This document shows positions 6,204 to 14,092 of a stretch of DNA of 20,744 nt, in pieces. Source of the stretch: a virus; the IMG/VR virus record IMGVR_UViG_3300025122_000204, positions 1-20,744 of that record; one strand, given 5' to 3'. The notes under the pieces were generated by a model. It had not been told where the DNA came from, ran no database searches, and worked only from the letters and a program-made list of their open reading frames with translations. A program made the translations under genes and the position numbers. Every line of letters begins with the position of its first letter. The first letter of the stretch is position 1.

Positions 6204-8055
6204 CTTTGATTTCCAGTTGCTTAATCAATTTTTTAATTTCATATTGAGTTTCAAAAAGAATGTTTTCCTCTTTATCTATACTTTCGCCAACAATACCTCG
6301 CGAGAGGGGACCCATTTCACCGCTCCACCCTTTAAATAGGTTTCGATTGGAAGAGGAGGCCAAATTGTTTCCAGCGGAAGATAAATAACTTCTTTTTCTG
6401 GCACCTTGTTTCCATTTTGGATCAACAACTGGCTTATACCAGTCGTCTCGTTGCCCCGGCTCTTCCGTTGGTTCTGCTAAGAGCGGACCTTCGTCGCCTT
6501 CTTCTTCGTCGCCGAGGTCGGTCTCCTCTTCGCCGCCACCTTCTTCACCAAAAAGATCAGCAGTAGCATCTTCCGCTGAGGCTGTGTCTTCGGCCTCGGT
6601 GGCTATACCTTCTAGATCTGCCGTGAGTTTGGCGTCGCCAAATTGCTCCCACTGTAGTCTTTCTATTTCTTCATCAGCTAATTTAAAGATATTTTTATAA
6701 ACCCAACTCTTTGAAAAGTACCCGTCAGTCGCTGCGCCGGCAATATCAAATTTTGTCCTCATGTGCTCAAGCTCTTGAAGTTCCGCTATCTTGGAAGGAT
6801 TGTTTAATCTTAGTTTAAAGGATAAAAGATCATTATCGCGAAACCCAAGAGTATACAGATGGATGATACAGATTTTTTCTAATTCGGCTATAGTCACCCT
6901 CTGAAGGCGCTGAATTGTTCTAGCAAACCGGATATCTTTTTGGGATAGGGTTGTCTTATCTTCGATCGCATCCGTCTGGGCCAAGTAAGCTTTCGGAACC
7001 TTTAACGCCGAAAAAAGCTTATCTCGCAAATAATTTACGTCGTCAATATCGCCCGTAAATTGACCACCAGCCAGCGTGTCGATCCTCGTATTATTCGCTG
7101 CACCACGGACAGGTATGTAATAATCCTCATCAATACTCATGGCGTTGTAACGAAGGTCTACTCTCCCGCTATCTTCATCCACAATTTGATTTCGCTTCAT
7201 CTGTGTCTTGACCTGTTCAATATACTGCTCCACATCTTCCGCAGCAATGTTGCCTACATCAATATAGAATACCCGGCGCTCAGGAGAGCGAACAATGCGA
7301 TACGCCATCATAGCATCCTCTAGAAGAGAAAGCTGTCTCCAAATACGACGAGAAGGCTCAAGAACGGATGTTCCATAGGGCACATACTTGTCGTTGCCTA
7401 GAACCCGGAAGTGAGATACCTGCCAATTTTCAAATGTAACGCCTTGGCTACCTTCGGCTTTTTCCCAAAAGTATTGTATATAATTGGGGTTTGTAGGGTC
7501 TGCACCTTCAATTCTCTCAACTTCTCTCACCGGTAGCGGTATAACATTCGTAATTCCTAGCTTCTCATCAATGTCCAAATATAAGTAATAATCCCCATAC
7601 TTGCACATCCCACGAGACCAGCCAAATAAATTAGCATCAAGGTTCAAAACGCTATACATAAGAGTCTCTAGAATATCTTTAATCTCTCTATTGTGGCAAT
7701 CTATTTCTACAAGGGAGTTGAAAATAGTTGACGTTGTTATTTCGTCAGCGTAAATATCCAACGCAGAAGCTATCTCGGGCATATATTCCATCTGGTCGAA
7801 ATCGGTATATCTTACCTGTTTGTTCCTCTGCCAAAGTATTTTATTGCTCAGGTCGCCGAACGGGTTATAGTATTCCTTTTTCTTGAACTCCCTGCCGGTG
7901 CTGCTTGTAAATGTGTATTTTTTTACATCCCTGGTGACGCCTCTTGTAACCGCAGGACGATCATAATCGGCTATAGGTCCACTAAAAAGACGAGTTAACC
8001 TCCTAAACAGTGTAGAATCCTTGTTCCTAGGATTGTTTGTATTATCTTCAGCCAT
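6187..8055 (-). CDS. Portal vertex protein, T4 gp20-like
   Basis: A 622-residue portal subunit. The dodecameric portal is the DNA entrance of the head, the docking site for terminase and the initiator of head assembly. T4-portal-like features are PAVTRGVTRDVKKYTF near the N terminus, YNPFGDLSNKILWQRNKQVR with MPEIASALDIYADEI (about 70-110), RIWRQLSLLEDAMMAYRIVR near 240-260 and the RSPERRVFYIDVGN segment that follows it. It is about 100 residues longer than T4 gp20 (524): residues about 485-523 are an acidic Glu/Gly/Asp-rich stretch followed by a ~100-residue tail. The gene starts three bases after the terminase stop, with AAAGGG as ribosome binding site. Confidence 0.95.
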   Translation of the reverse strand: MAEDNTNNPRNKDSTLFRRLTRLFSGPIADYDRPAVTRGVTRDVKKYTFTSSTGREFKKKEYYNPFGDLSNKILWQRNKQVRYTDFDQMEYMPEIASALDIYADEITTSTIFNSLVEIDCHNREIKDILETLMYSVLNLDANLFGWSRGMCKYGDYYLYLDIDEKLGITNVIPLPVREVERIEGADPTNPNYIQYFWEKAEGSQGVTFENWQVSHFRVLGNDKYVPYGTSVLEPSRRIWRQLSLLEDAMMAYRIVRSPERRVFYIDVGNIAAEDVEQYIEQVKTQMKRNQIVDEDSGRVDLRYNAMSIDEDYYIPVRGAANNTRIDTLAGGQFTGDIDDVNYLRDKLFSALKVPKAYLAQTDAIEDKTTLSQKDIRFARTIQRLQRVTIAELEKICIIHLYTLGFRDNDLLSFKLRLNNPSKIAELQELEHMRTKFDIAGAATDGYFSKSWVYKNIFKLADEEIERLQWEQFGDAKLTADLEGIATEAEDTASAEDATADLFGEEGGGEEETDLGDEEEGDEGPLLAEPTEEPGQRDDWYKPVVDPKWKQGARKRSYLSSAGNNLASSSNRNLFKGWSGEMGPLSRGIVGESIDKEENILFETQYEIKKLIKQLEIKDENKT

Positions 8056-8058
8056 ATT

Positions 8059-9630
8059 TTACCCTTTTATTATCCAAGAAAGATCATGCGAACGTCCATC
8101 TGTTCCCACAAAAGTTTTTTTATTTCCTTTATATCCGGACTGTCCCTCTATTTTTGAGTTAAACGTAGTTTTTGCTACAGACATGCTGGATAAAAGAGCT
8201 TTCTTGTACTCAACCTCCCGCTTGTTAACAGTCAACGCCGTTCCTCTTACCCAACACCCAATAGAAGCGGCAATAACAAGATCGTCATTGTAACTTCTCA
8301 TGGCTTGAGGTCTTCCGTTGTGCCAGACAAATGTTTTAATCTCGTTGGCCAACCTCATTGAGTTAATAGTAATTAGTTTATTTCTCACGAATTCCTCAAA
8401 CTTCGCAATTACCAACGGGCGAGTTTTCATAGACATAGTAAATCCGGCTACGCCACCAATAGCTTCAGCCATTAGTTCATCGACGTACTCATGAGTTGAT
8501 TTTACACTATAATATAAATTTTTATACTCTAAGTCCTGAAGTCTTGTTAATACTCCAATTCCTAGAGAGTTGTTCTCTATAACCAAGAGGGCATTATTAT
8601 ATTCATTCCCCATAGAAAATAATAGCGGGGCAAACATATCTGGAGTTATTTTTCCTTGGTATTCTGCGACCTGGGTCATACTTTGCACATCAAATATGTG
8701 CGCAACGCTGAAATCTGATCCGTCACCTCGGGCCACGTCGGCGACGAGGAGATAATCTCTGTCGGGCTGTGGCTCTTCCCATATCCAATAGTTTCTATCG
8801 AAGCCAGCTTGGTGGTGGGGCTCTTGTGTGTTTTCCATTATTTTTGTAAGGTCGTCTCCGTGAATTACCGTTTCTCCGGAAGCGTTAAAATTGCACTCAA
8901 GCTCTTGGGCTATTTCACGACGAGACATATTCTTTGTTTCTTTTATAAACCAATCCGTGTCTCGTTCAGGGTGGACGTCCCACGCCAGCTTGATTGTGCG
9001 AAAGTCATTTTTATTTTCTAGGGCTTCGGTATATGTTTTGTGAAACCAGTTCCCAACGCCATTAGGGGTGGATAGCGCGATGCAACGGCCGCCAGTAGAT
9101 AGAGTGGGATAAAGTCCAGCCCAAAGCTCATCTATCCCCTCCACAAAAGCCGCTTCGTCTATGATAAGTAATGAAAGGGCTTCTGAACGCCCAGCATCTC
9201 CAGAAGTAGAAGACGCTTTAACCTGAGACCCGTTCCCTAGCTCAAAAGAATTACGGTTATCAATCGCTATATCGGAAATTTTTAACCACGGGGGTAGATT
9301 TTTGTGTATTGCCTTTATTTTTTTCACTAAATTCGCTGCGGTGTTCAATTTAGTCGCAACGACTAAAACATTCTTATCACGGTGAAACAGCATCATCCAG
9401 CAAACATATGCACCAACCGTAGTAGAGATTCCCAACTGGCGGGCCTTGAGAATTATGCTAAAGCGGTGATCCTTGAAGTTCTTAAGAGCATTCTCTTGGA
9501 AATCATACATGTCAAAAGGGATCAATCCCCTCATCGGATGTGATATTTTAGCGTACTTGTTGCAGAAATAAGCAGGATCTTTTCCGCAGCGAACAACTTC
9601 CGCCATTATCTCCTGCTTGGTAGAAGGCAT
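8059..9630 (-). CDS. Large terminase subunit, T4 gp17-like
   Basis: The DNA-packaging motor, an ATPase joined to an endonuclease. ATPase motifs: a Walker A of the terminase type KARQLGIST (residues 62-70), Walker B LLIIDEAAF (154-162) and the coupling motif LSTPN (186-190). The RNase H-like nuclease follows: Asp298 in VADVARGDGSDFS, Glu352 in VIENNS and Asp449/450 in YNDDLVIA. At 523 residues it is shorter than T4 gp17 (610) but complete. Its ATG overlaps the stop of the preceding gene by one base (TAATG). The portal gene follows directly; the sheath and tube genes found between these two in T4 are not here. Confidence 0.96.
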   Translation of the reverse strand: MPSTKQEIMAEVVRCGKDPAYFCNKYAKISHPMRGLIPFDMYDFQENALKNFKDHRFSIILKARQLGISTTVGAYVCWMMLFHRDKNVLVVATKLNTAANLVKKIKAIHKNLPPWLKISDIAIDNRNSFELGNGSQVKASSTSGDAGRSEALSLLIIDEAAFVEGIDELWAGLYPTLSTGGRCIALSTPNGVGNWFHKTYTEALENKNDFRTIKLAWDVHPERDTDWFIKETKNMSRREIAQELECNFNASGETVIHGDDLTKIMENTQEPHHQAGFDRNYWIWEEPQPDRDYLLVADVARGDGSDFSVAHIFDVQSMTQVAEYQGKITPDMFAPLLFSMGNEYNNALLVIENNSLGIGVLTRLQDLEYKNLYYSVKSTHEYVDELMAEAIGGVAGFTMSMKTRPLVIAKFEEFVRNKLITINSMRLANEIKTFVWHNGRPQAMRSYNDDLVIAASIGCWVRGTALTVNKREVEYKKALLSSMSVAKTTFNSKIEGQSGYKGNKKTFVGTDGRSHDLSWIIKG

Positions 9631-10193
9631 TAGGCTTCCGGCGTATCAGGATTCTTCGGGGCCTTGTCGTTTTTTGCTTTTTTGGTGGTCGAAAGCTCAA
9701 GAAATTCTCTAAACTTCTTTTCGTATGGTTTATCTATCGATCTTTCCGAAGTTTTTCTAAGAGGCTCCACTCCATCCATGCCCCCGATGCTGTACTGCTT
9801 GGTGGCCTGAACCCATGAACGAATTCTAGAGGTGGATTGAACCATAATATCTGCGTCGGCTTCTTCCTTTAGGGTCACAGACTCTTTGGTTATCTTTTTG
9901 TATTCTTTCTTGAGAAACTTTGAAATATCTTGGAACCTTCTCTCTATCTCGTTTTCAAATTTATTTCTTGGATGGAGTTCTGTGAGAGACATTTCTCCCT
10001 GGTAAGATACCATCATCTTATTGCCTGAAAATCTAACCTTGAAGCCATCTATAACTCGGCTGTCTAAAATAGGGTGCCCCTCTTCTCTCTTAAGACCTAT
10101 ATCCAGGGATTCCTCATCCTCTGTCAGGGCACCGTCATAAGCATTTGCTGCTGCTTGATTAAGTCCTTTTATAATATCCAAAACAGTCGCCAT
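9630..10193 (-). CDS. Hypothetical protein preceding terminase
   Basis: A protein of 187 residues when started at ATG 10193 (MATVLDIIKGLNQAAANAYD). That start overlaps the previous stop by one base (TAATG) and has GGGGAAG about six bases upstream, so it is preferred over the longer frame to 10256. Residues 1-40 are helical; 100-135 are a charged helix (ENEIERRFQDISKFLKKEYK); the C-terminal 40 residues are Lys-rich and probably disordered. I do not recognise the family. By place, immediately before the large terminase, it could be the small terminase subunit (gp16-like), but no sequence feature I can see confirms this; a structural protein is equally possible. Confidence 0.72.
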   Translation of the reverse strand: MATVLDIIKGLNQAAANAYDGALTEDEESLDIGLKREEGHPILDSRVIDGFKVRFSGNKMMVSYQGEMSLTELHPRNKFENEIERRFQDISKFLKKEYKKITKESVTLKEEADADIMVQSTSRIRSWVQATKQYSIGGMDGVEPLRKTSERSIDKPYEKKFREFLELSTTKKAKNDKAPKNPDTPEA

Positions 10194-10606
10194 TATTTTC
10201 TTCCCCTTATAGTTTTTTCTATATAGTCCGATCCCGGTCGGTCTCCGTTGCGCCACTCATCTTCTTTCCTTTGGACAAAGTCGAGATAGCAACGATAACA
10301 ACACTGGAACCTATTCATATATAGGTCATCAGCACCTGAAAATGAGTATGTTTTGCAAACTGGGCATATTCTAGTGTCTTTCGTCATCGATACCCTTTTG
10401 CTTACACGCACATCATCTGCAACAATCTCTTCCTTCTTGGCGGACTTGTTACCACTTCTTACAAGCCTATCCTTTACTTGTTCTAGGTAATCTTTTTCTC
10501 TAAATTCGTCCCACGTTGATCTAAAATCTTGAACCGTGTCTTTTCCGTACCTCTCGGCAATCGCCTTCTCTACAGAAGCAATATAGTTTGGGTCTTTTTT
10601 GTTCAT
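10193..10606 (-). CDS. Hypothetical zinc-binding protein
   Basis: A 137-residue protein with a clear metal-binding knuckle pair in its second half: CPVC near residues 82-85 and CCYRC near 102-106, 16-20 residues apart, as in zinc ribbons. The N-terminal ~75 residues are charged and helical (VQDFRSTWDEFREKDYLEQV). The start overlaps the stop of the preceding gene (ATGA), and its own stop overlaps the next start. The place between the tubulin-like cluster and terminase gives no firm role; a nucleic-acid or protein-binding part in packaging or late transcription is possible. Not recognised as a named family. Confidence 0.75.
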   Translation of the reverse strand: MNKKDPNYIASVEKAIAERYGKDTVQDFRSTWDEFREKDYLEQVKDRLVRSGNKSAKKEEIVADDVRVSKRVSMTKDTRICPVCKTYSFSGADDLYMNRFQCCYRCYLDFVQRKEDEWRNGDRPGSDYIEKTIRGRK

Positions 10607-10983
10607 TGCGGATGTACTGCGTGGACAATAGCGACGGACATGCCGGCTCCCACTATCAAGCCGGTAAGAATACCTAAAGTTCCGCGATTTCGGCTAAACC
10701 ATGTATTATCTTTTTGGATAACTTCTTCAAGCTTGGTGATGGATAGTTTATACGTCTCCTGCATCTGGGTGCAAACCTTTTTATCCACAGAGCACTCACC
10801 TAGTAAAGCGTTAGTGTCAATTTTATTTTCCAGAATTTTTCGAAAATCTTCTTCGCTCAGAAGAATTCCAACATAGGTGATACCTTCTTGTTCAACGGTC
10901 GCAGGTCGAGGATCAAAATGAGTGGTTTCCGCCGCTACGGCGTTGAGTGAAAAACACAGAATTAAAGCTATTATTTTCCTCAT
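10603..10983 (-). CDS. Secreted, C-terminally membrane-anchored protein
   Basis: A 126-residue protein beginning with a typical Sec signal peptide (MRKIIALILCFSLNAVAA, cleavage probably after residue 18). The mature part holds a polar helical region with two cysteines (GECSVDKKVC, about 62-71) and then a single membrane segment near residues 101-122 (LGILTGLIVGAGMSVAIVHA), leaving a very short tail. The predicted topology is a periplasmic domain anchored in the inner membrane. It begins right after the tubulin-like gene and lies two genes after the spanin-like protein, so a role in lysis control or envelope interaction is plausible. No known family was recognised. Confidence 0.72.
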   Translation of the reverse strand: MRKIIALILCFSLNAVAAETTHFDPRPATVEQEGITYVGILLSEEDFRKILENKIDTNALLGECSVDKKVCTQMQETYKLSITKLEEVIQKDNTWFSRNRGTLGILTGLIVGAGMSVAIVHAVHPQ

Positions 10984-10984
10984 A

Positions 10985-12118
10985 CTACTTCAAAAACTTT
11001 TTAAGTCCCTCAATTCTTTTAGCTGGCCGCTTAAGTCCGCTTACCAAAGTGTAGGTCACCAACTTATCACGCTTATCATCTTCGTAAATGCCTCTGTGAA
11101 TAATCGCCCCACCTGTTAAAGCAGCCAAAGTATCAAACCCAAACTCAATACTGTCCATGAGTCCCACAGTTTCCTCAAAAATTTCTGTGCCCCCAACAAC
11201 CACACACGCTGCGCCCGTTGCGGTAGTGAGGTCAAACCCCTCAGCTAGCAGAGTCTTCTCAAGGTTCTTTTTAAGAGCGGTCGAAATAGCTGTTTCGCTT
11301 TCAACATCCTTGACACTGGTGACGCCCATTATCATACAGCCAGATTGTCTCATGATGCTATCATAATCCGTCGGGTCAAATGCAGTGTATTCTGAATCTT
11401 GGTTTGCAAGGACATTGAAGACATGAAAAAGCCCGGCTACAGTATTGTTGATAGTCGTCCAAAACTTCTTGACCGTGAGTTTGGGGTAGAGCTTTTTAAT
11501 CTTTTCGTTGTCCACCATGATGAGGGGGGCAATCTTTCCTTTTTCTGCGAGCCCGCAAAGTTGAGTGATGCGAGTATGGGCGTTCTTCGCTACGGTTGGG
11601 GAAGCAGATTCACCAGCGGTGGGTAGAGATGCTACAACGCCAACACGCTGGTCCACGTCCTCGACGCCGATGTAGGTGAAATACTTTTTGGCTACCTTAA
11701 TAAGGGTATTGACTGTTCCGCCGCCGGAGCCGCCTGAAACGCCAAGGCAGATGAGAACGCGGTCAATATTATTTCCGAAAACTTCTCGAAATTTATTGAA
11801 GACCTCTTGTTCCTTTCGCTCAATAGCCGCTTGGGCTTTCGCTTGATCCTTGCCGGCCCCCTGGTCACCGTGCTCATCAACTAAAAACTTTTGATTGTCG
11901 GGAAGGTCCAATCCATTCAGATCTGAACGTGCTGTGTTGACTACAACAGTTTTGGTGTACCCCATATCATAAAACGCTTTCGCCATACGTCCGCCGCCTT
12001 GGCCGGCACCGACGATAGCATAAGTTAGAGCGCCGCCGGACTTATCCTCAACAGCCTCCTCTTCTTCGTTTAGGTCAGGATCGTAATCCTCAATGTCTAG
12101 TGTAGGAATGTCTACCAT
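10985..12118 (-). CDS. Tubulin/FtsZ superfamily GTPase
   Basis: A 377-residue homologue of FtsZ/TubZ-type GTPases, which polymerise into GTP-driven filaments. Visible motifs: GAGQGGGRMA (37-46), the T1 glycine loop; VVVNTARSDL (58-67), the strand whose Asn follows in FtsZ; GVSGGSGGGT (126-135), a variant of the tubulin signature; and FDPTDYDSIMRQSGCMIMGV (247-266), matching the FtsZ T7 loop and helix H8 (DFADVK..M...G.A.MG). Asp248 and Asp251 fall where the catalytic acids lie. A second-domain strand pattern follows (GGAIIHRGIYEDDKRDKLVT). Ends differ from FtsZ: an acidic N-terminal extension (1-28) and a basic tail (361-377). Start ATG has GAGGAGAA upstream. Related phage proteins (PhuZ, TubZ) position DNA or segregate plasmid-like genomes; the job here is unknown. 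Confidence 0.88.
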   Translation of the reverse strand: MVDIPTLDIEDYDPDLNEEEEAVEDKSGGALTYAIVGAGQGGGRMAKAFYDMGYTKTVVVNTARSDLNGLDLPDNQKFLVDEHGDQGAGKDQAKAQAAIERKEQEVFNKFREVFGNNIDRVLICLGVSGGSGGGTVNTLIKVAKKYFTYIGVEDVDQRVGVVASLPTAGESASPTVAKNAHTRITQLCGLAEKGKIAPLIMVDNEKIKKLYPKLTVKKFWTTINNTVAGLFHVFNVLANQDSEYTAFDPTDYDSIMRQSGCMIMGVTSVKDVESETAISTALKKNLEKTLLAEGFDLTTATGAACVVVGGTEIFEETVGLMDSIEFGFDTLAALTGGAIIHRGIYEDDKRDKLVTYTLVSGLKRPAKRIEGLKKFLK

Positions 12119-12131
12119 TTTTCTGTTCTCC

Positions 12132-12446
12132 TCAAATGTCTAATTCCTCGTGAAGTTTAATCAAGGCTCTTAATCGTTCGTCCCGGTCGTCTATAGTTTT
12201 GGTATTCTCTAGGCGAGTTTCAAAGATGTTCTTGATTGCTCCAATTTTATCTTTTTCAAGTCTACCACGCAATTCGTTTTCCCTTAAGGCTGCGGTGGCT
12301 TCTGTTTTTATGGCTTCCAAATAATCTACTTTATCGTCTGCTGGCTTCAACAGGCGGTAAAAATAAATAAGCAGGGTCCCCACAACGAGAACCCCCAATA
12401 CTATCTTCCACCAAATCTCCTTGGCTTTGTACCACAACCATTTCAC
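12132..12446 (-). CDS. i-spanin-like protein (N-terminal membrane anchor plus coiled coil)
   Basis: A 104-residue protein with one N-terminal membrane segment (about 13-31, WKIVLGVLVVGTLLIYFYRL) followed by a charged, coiled-coil periplasmic part to the end (ENELRGRLEKDKIGAIKNIF and following). That is the layout of Rz-type inner-membrane spanins, which link inner and outer membranes in the last step of lysis of Gram-negative hosts. It starts with GTG at 12446, overlapping the stop of the holin-like gene (GTGA). No outer-membrane lipoprotein partner was found next to it or embedded in another frame, so the call rests on topology and neighbours only. Confidence 0.58.
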   Translation of the reverse strand: MKWLWYKAKEIWWKIVLGVLVVGTLLIYFYRLLKPADDKVDYLEAIKTEATAALRENELRGRLEKDKIGAIKNIFETRLENTKTIDDRDERLRALIKLHEELDI

Positions 12447-12628
12447 TTACCGTGCTTCCACTTGCTAGCAATATCTGCCGCACCTTGTAAGCCGATGTAA
12501 GCGAGAGAGACAGCAACCCAGTCATCGCTTGCGAGCATTCCTACTCCCAAAAATACTGTGGCTGTGCCCCATACAATTAATTTTCGTGATGCCCATTTAC
12601 CGAGCCATTGATCTAGTTTTTCGTGCAT
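12443..12628 (-). CDS. Holin-like small membrane protein
   Basis: A 61-residue protein with two hydrophobic helices (about 17-33, LIVWGTATVFLGVGMLA, and 36-52, DWVAVSLAYIGLQGAADI) separated by a short polar turn, and charged ends (MHEKLDQW..., ...SKWKHGK). This is the size and layout of class II holins, which form the membrane lesion that times lysis. The next gene is spanin-like, adding support. No endolysin gene lies nearby in the window. The ATG at 12628 is covered by a perfect 10-bp hairpin that holds the ribosome binding site AGGAGGTG in its loop, so translation is probably controlled by RNA structure. Confidence 0.62.
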   Translation of the reverse strand: MHEKLDQWLGKWASRKLIVWGTATVFLGVGMLASDDWVAVSLAYIGLQGAADIASKWKHGK

Positions 12629-12654
12629 ATCTACAGCACCTCCTCTGTAGATAT
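12627..12654 (-). promoter_or_regulatory. Hairpin presenting the holin ribosome binding site in its loop
   Basis: On the minus strand ATATCTACAG and CTGTAGATAT form a perfect 10-bp inverted repeat around the eight-base loop AGGAGGTG, which is the Shine-Dalgarno sequence of the 61-residue holin-like gene. The far arm includes the first two bases of its ATG. The folded mRNA would hide the start codon in the stem base while showing the ribosome binding site in the loop. This is seen directly; the regulatory effect is inferred. Confidence 0.78.
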
Positions 12655-12673
12655 AAGTAGTACAAATATTGTT

Positions 12674-13060
12674 TTATTTGCTTCTGCGGACAAGACCTAT
12701 AAGTTGATTGGCTATCGGCTTTACTGTCTCGTTGGGGATTCCGATCAAATCTCGGAGAATAACATCCAAAAGCTGAAGTTTTTGCTCCGGCCCTTTGGCA
12801 GCTTCGGCTTTAAGCTCTCCGTATGAAGTATGGTTCATAAGCTTTTGAAGATGCACCTGAAGCGTGGATAACCCTATCTTACCAGACTTCTTACCGAATT
12901 CCGAACGGTCGGAAGAGCCCTTAAAAAGATCCGACGCGGCTGTGGAGGAGGGGCGTTCTTTAGACCCACTTGAAGGTTTAGCTTCTTGCTCCTCTGCCTC
13001 TTTTAAATTCTTTTTTACTTTTCGAACAATTTCGTTTAGTAGTTCTTTTGTAATTTTCAC
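12674..13060 (-). CDS. Hypothetical protein
   Basis: A 128-residue protein that I do not recognise. It begins with a basic amphipathic helix (MKITKELLNEIVRKVKKNLK), then has a Ser/Lys/Gly-rich low-complexity linker (about 25-60) and a folded helical C-terminal domain (about 62-128, LSTLQVHLQKLMNHTSYGEL and following). The start is GTG at 13060 with a strong AGGGAGGA seven bases upstream. It lies between the methyltransferase and the lysis-like genes. Its N terminus is similar in style to the protein at 2519-2923 in the head module, which may hint at a shared localisation signal. Confidence 0.68.
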   Translation of the reverse strand: MKITKELLNEIVRKVKKNLKEAEEQEAKPSSGSKERPSSTAASDLFKGSSDRSEFGKKSGKIGLSTLQVHLQKLMNHTSYGELKAEAAKGPEQKLQLLDVILRDLIGIPNETVKPIANQLIGLVRRSK

Positions 13061-13117
13061 TGTTTATCCTCCCTTTGGGACTAGACTAAATAGTATGCCG
13101 CGAGGTCTTTTTCGTCC

Positions 13118-14071
13118 CTAGGATAATGTTCGGCTCATAATTTCGACTGCTTCGGGATTGTCGTCAATCAAAATAGCACTTCTTCCCAAACGTTGAGCAG
13201 CGACGCCCGCTGTTCCAGCACCGGCCATAGGGTCCAAAATCGTGTCTCCGGCATCAGTCCCCATCGTTATAATTCTCTCAAGCAGTGAAACAGGTTTCTG
13301 TGTGGGGTACTCTCTACTCTCGCCACCCATCGCAATCGAGTGCAAATCGTTCCACAGGTTTGTCGCAGGCTTACCTTTTGATTCGTGTTTGTATATTTTC
13401 CTATATAAATTTCCTCGTGCTCTTGGGACGTGAATCCTATTATCTTCCACAAGTCGGTTTAGTTCTTCTTCGTTGACTCTCCATCCATATTCTGGACGGA
13501 AGTCTCTCCCCTCGATAGTAAATGTATAATACCGATCTTCTCTCTTGGTCTTCTGGGTTCGGCTATAAACAATGTGCCCAAGAGCATAGTTCCCTCTCTC
13601 GTCTTGGTTTTTATACGAATTTTCCGAATAATATGAGTCAAGAGGTTGATAGACCATATTATATTTTGGCTTTTTCGAATCCGAACACCACAATATCACA
13701 TCGACTACAGAGCCAAGCTTATTTTTTGTATTGTTTTTAGACCTTGACCGGTTCCAAAAAATAGGCTGAACCTTCTTGAAGTATTTCGCACAAAGAGCGT
13801 GGGGAAGCAACATCTTTTCGGCTGAGATATGAAAAAATAAAGACCCTCCCTCTTTCAAAACTCTTTTTGATTCCAGAAGAACTGGCTCTATCAGCTTAGT
13901 GTACTCCTGATCCGTGCTAAATATGTCATCAAAGCCTAGATCCGTTTCTGTATCTAGGCGATATTCTTTCCCTGTATTAAAGGGTGGATCTAAGTAGACC
14001 AGAGCTATACTTCCGGTGTCGATATCCTTAGTTGATTCTCGTGCGTCGCCGTGTAAAATTTTTATAGACAT
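13118..14071 (-). CDS. DNA methyltransferase, beta-class (N6-adenine or N4-cytosine)
   Basis: A 317-residue site-specific DNA methyltransferase that transfers methyl from S-adenosylmethionine to an exocyclic amino group. The catalytic motif IV is DPPF (residues 28-31, followed by NTG) and comes first; the AdoMet-binding motif I is ILDPMAGAGTAG (about 278-289) near the C terminus, with YPTQKPVSLLERII just before it. That order, IV before I, defines the beta class; the middle (about 100-240) would recognise the target. The sequence specificity cannot be read from the protein. The preceding gene encodes a nuclease-like protein 21 bases away, so this may be the protective half of a restriction-modification pair. 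AAAGGAC lies upstream of the ATG. Confidence 0.92.
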   Translation of the reverse strand: MSIKILHGDARESTKDIDTGSIALVYLDPPFNTGKEYRLDTETDLGFDDIFSTDQEYTKLIEPVLLESKRVLKEGGSLFFHISAEKMLLPHALCAKYFKKVQPIFWNRSRSKNNTKNKLGSVVDVILWCSDSKKPKYNMVYQPLDSYYSENSYKNQDERGNYALGHIVYSRTQKTKREDRYYTFTIEGRDFRPEYGWRVNEEELNRLVEDNRIHVPRARGNLYRKIYKHESKGKPATNLWNDLHSIAMGGESREYPTQKPVSLLERIITMGTDAGDTILDPMAGAGTAGVAAQRLGRSAILIDDNPEAVEIMSRTLS

Positions 14072-14092
14072 GTGGTGTCCTTTCGAGACTTA

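Noticed and set aside
9630-10193. Naming this gene as the small terminase subunit.
   Set aside because: Only its position before the large terminase supports it; no DNA-binding motif or similarity was visible.
13085-13091. CTAAATA on the plus strand, like a cyanophage late promoter.
   Set aside because: It points away from all genes in the window, in the antisense direction, and is only seven bases long.
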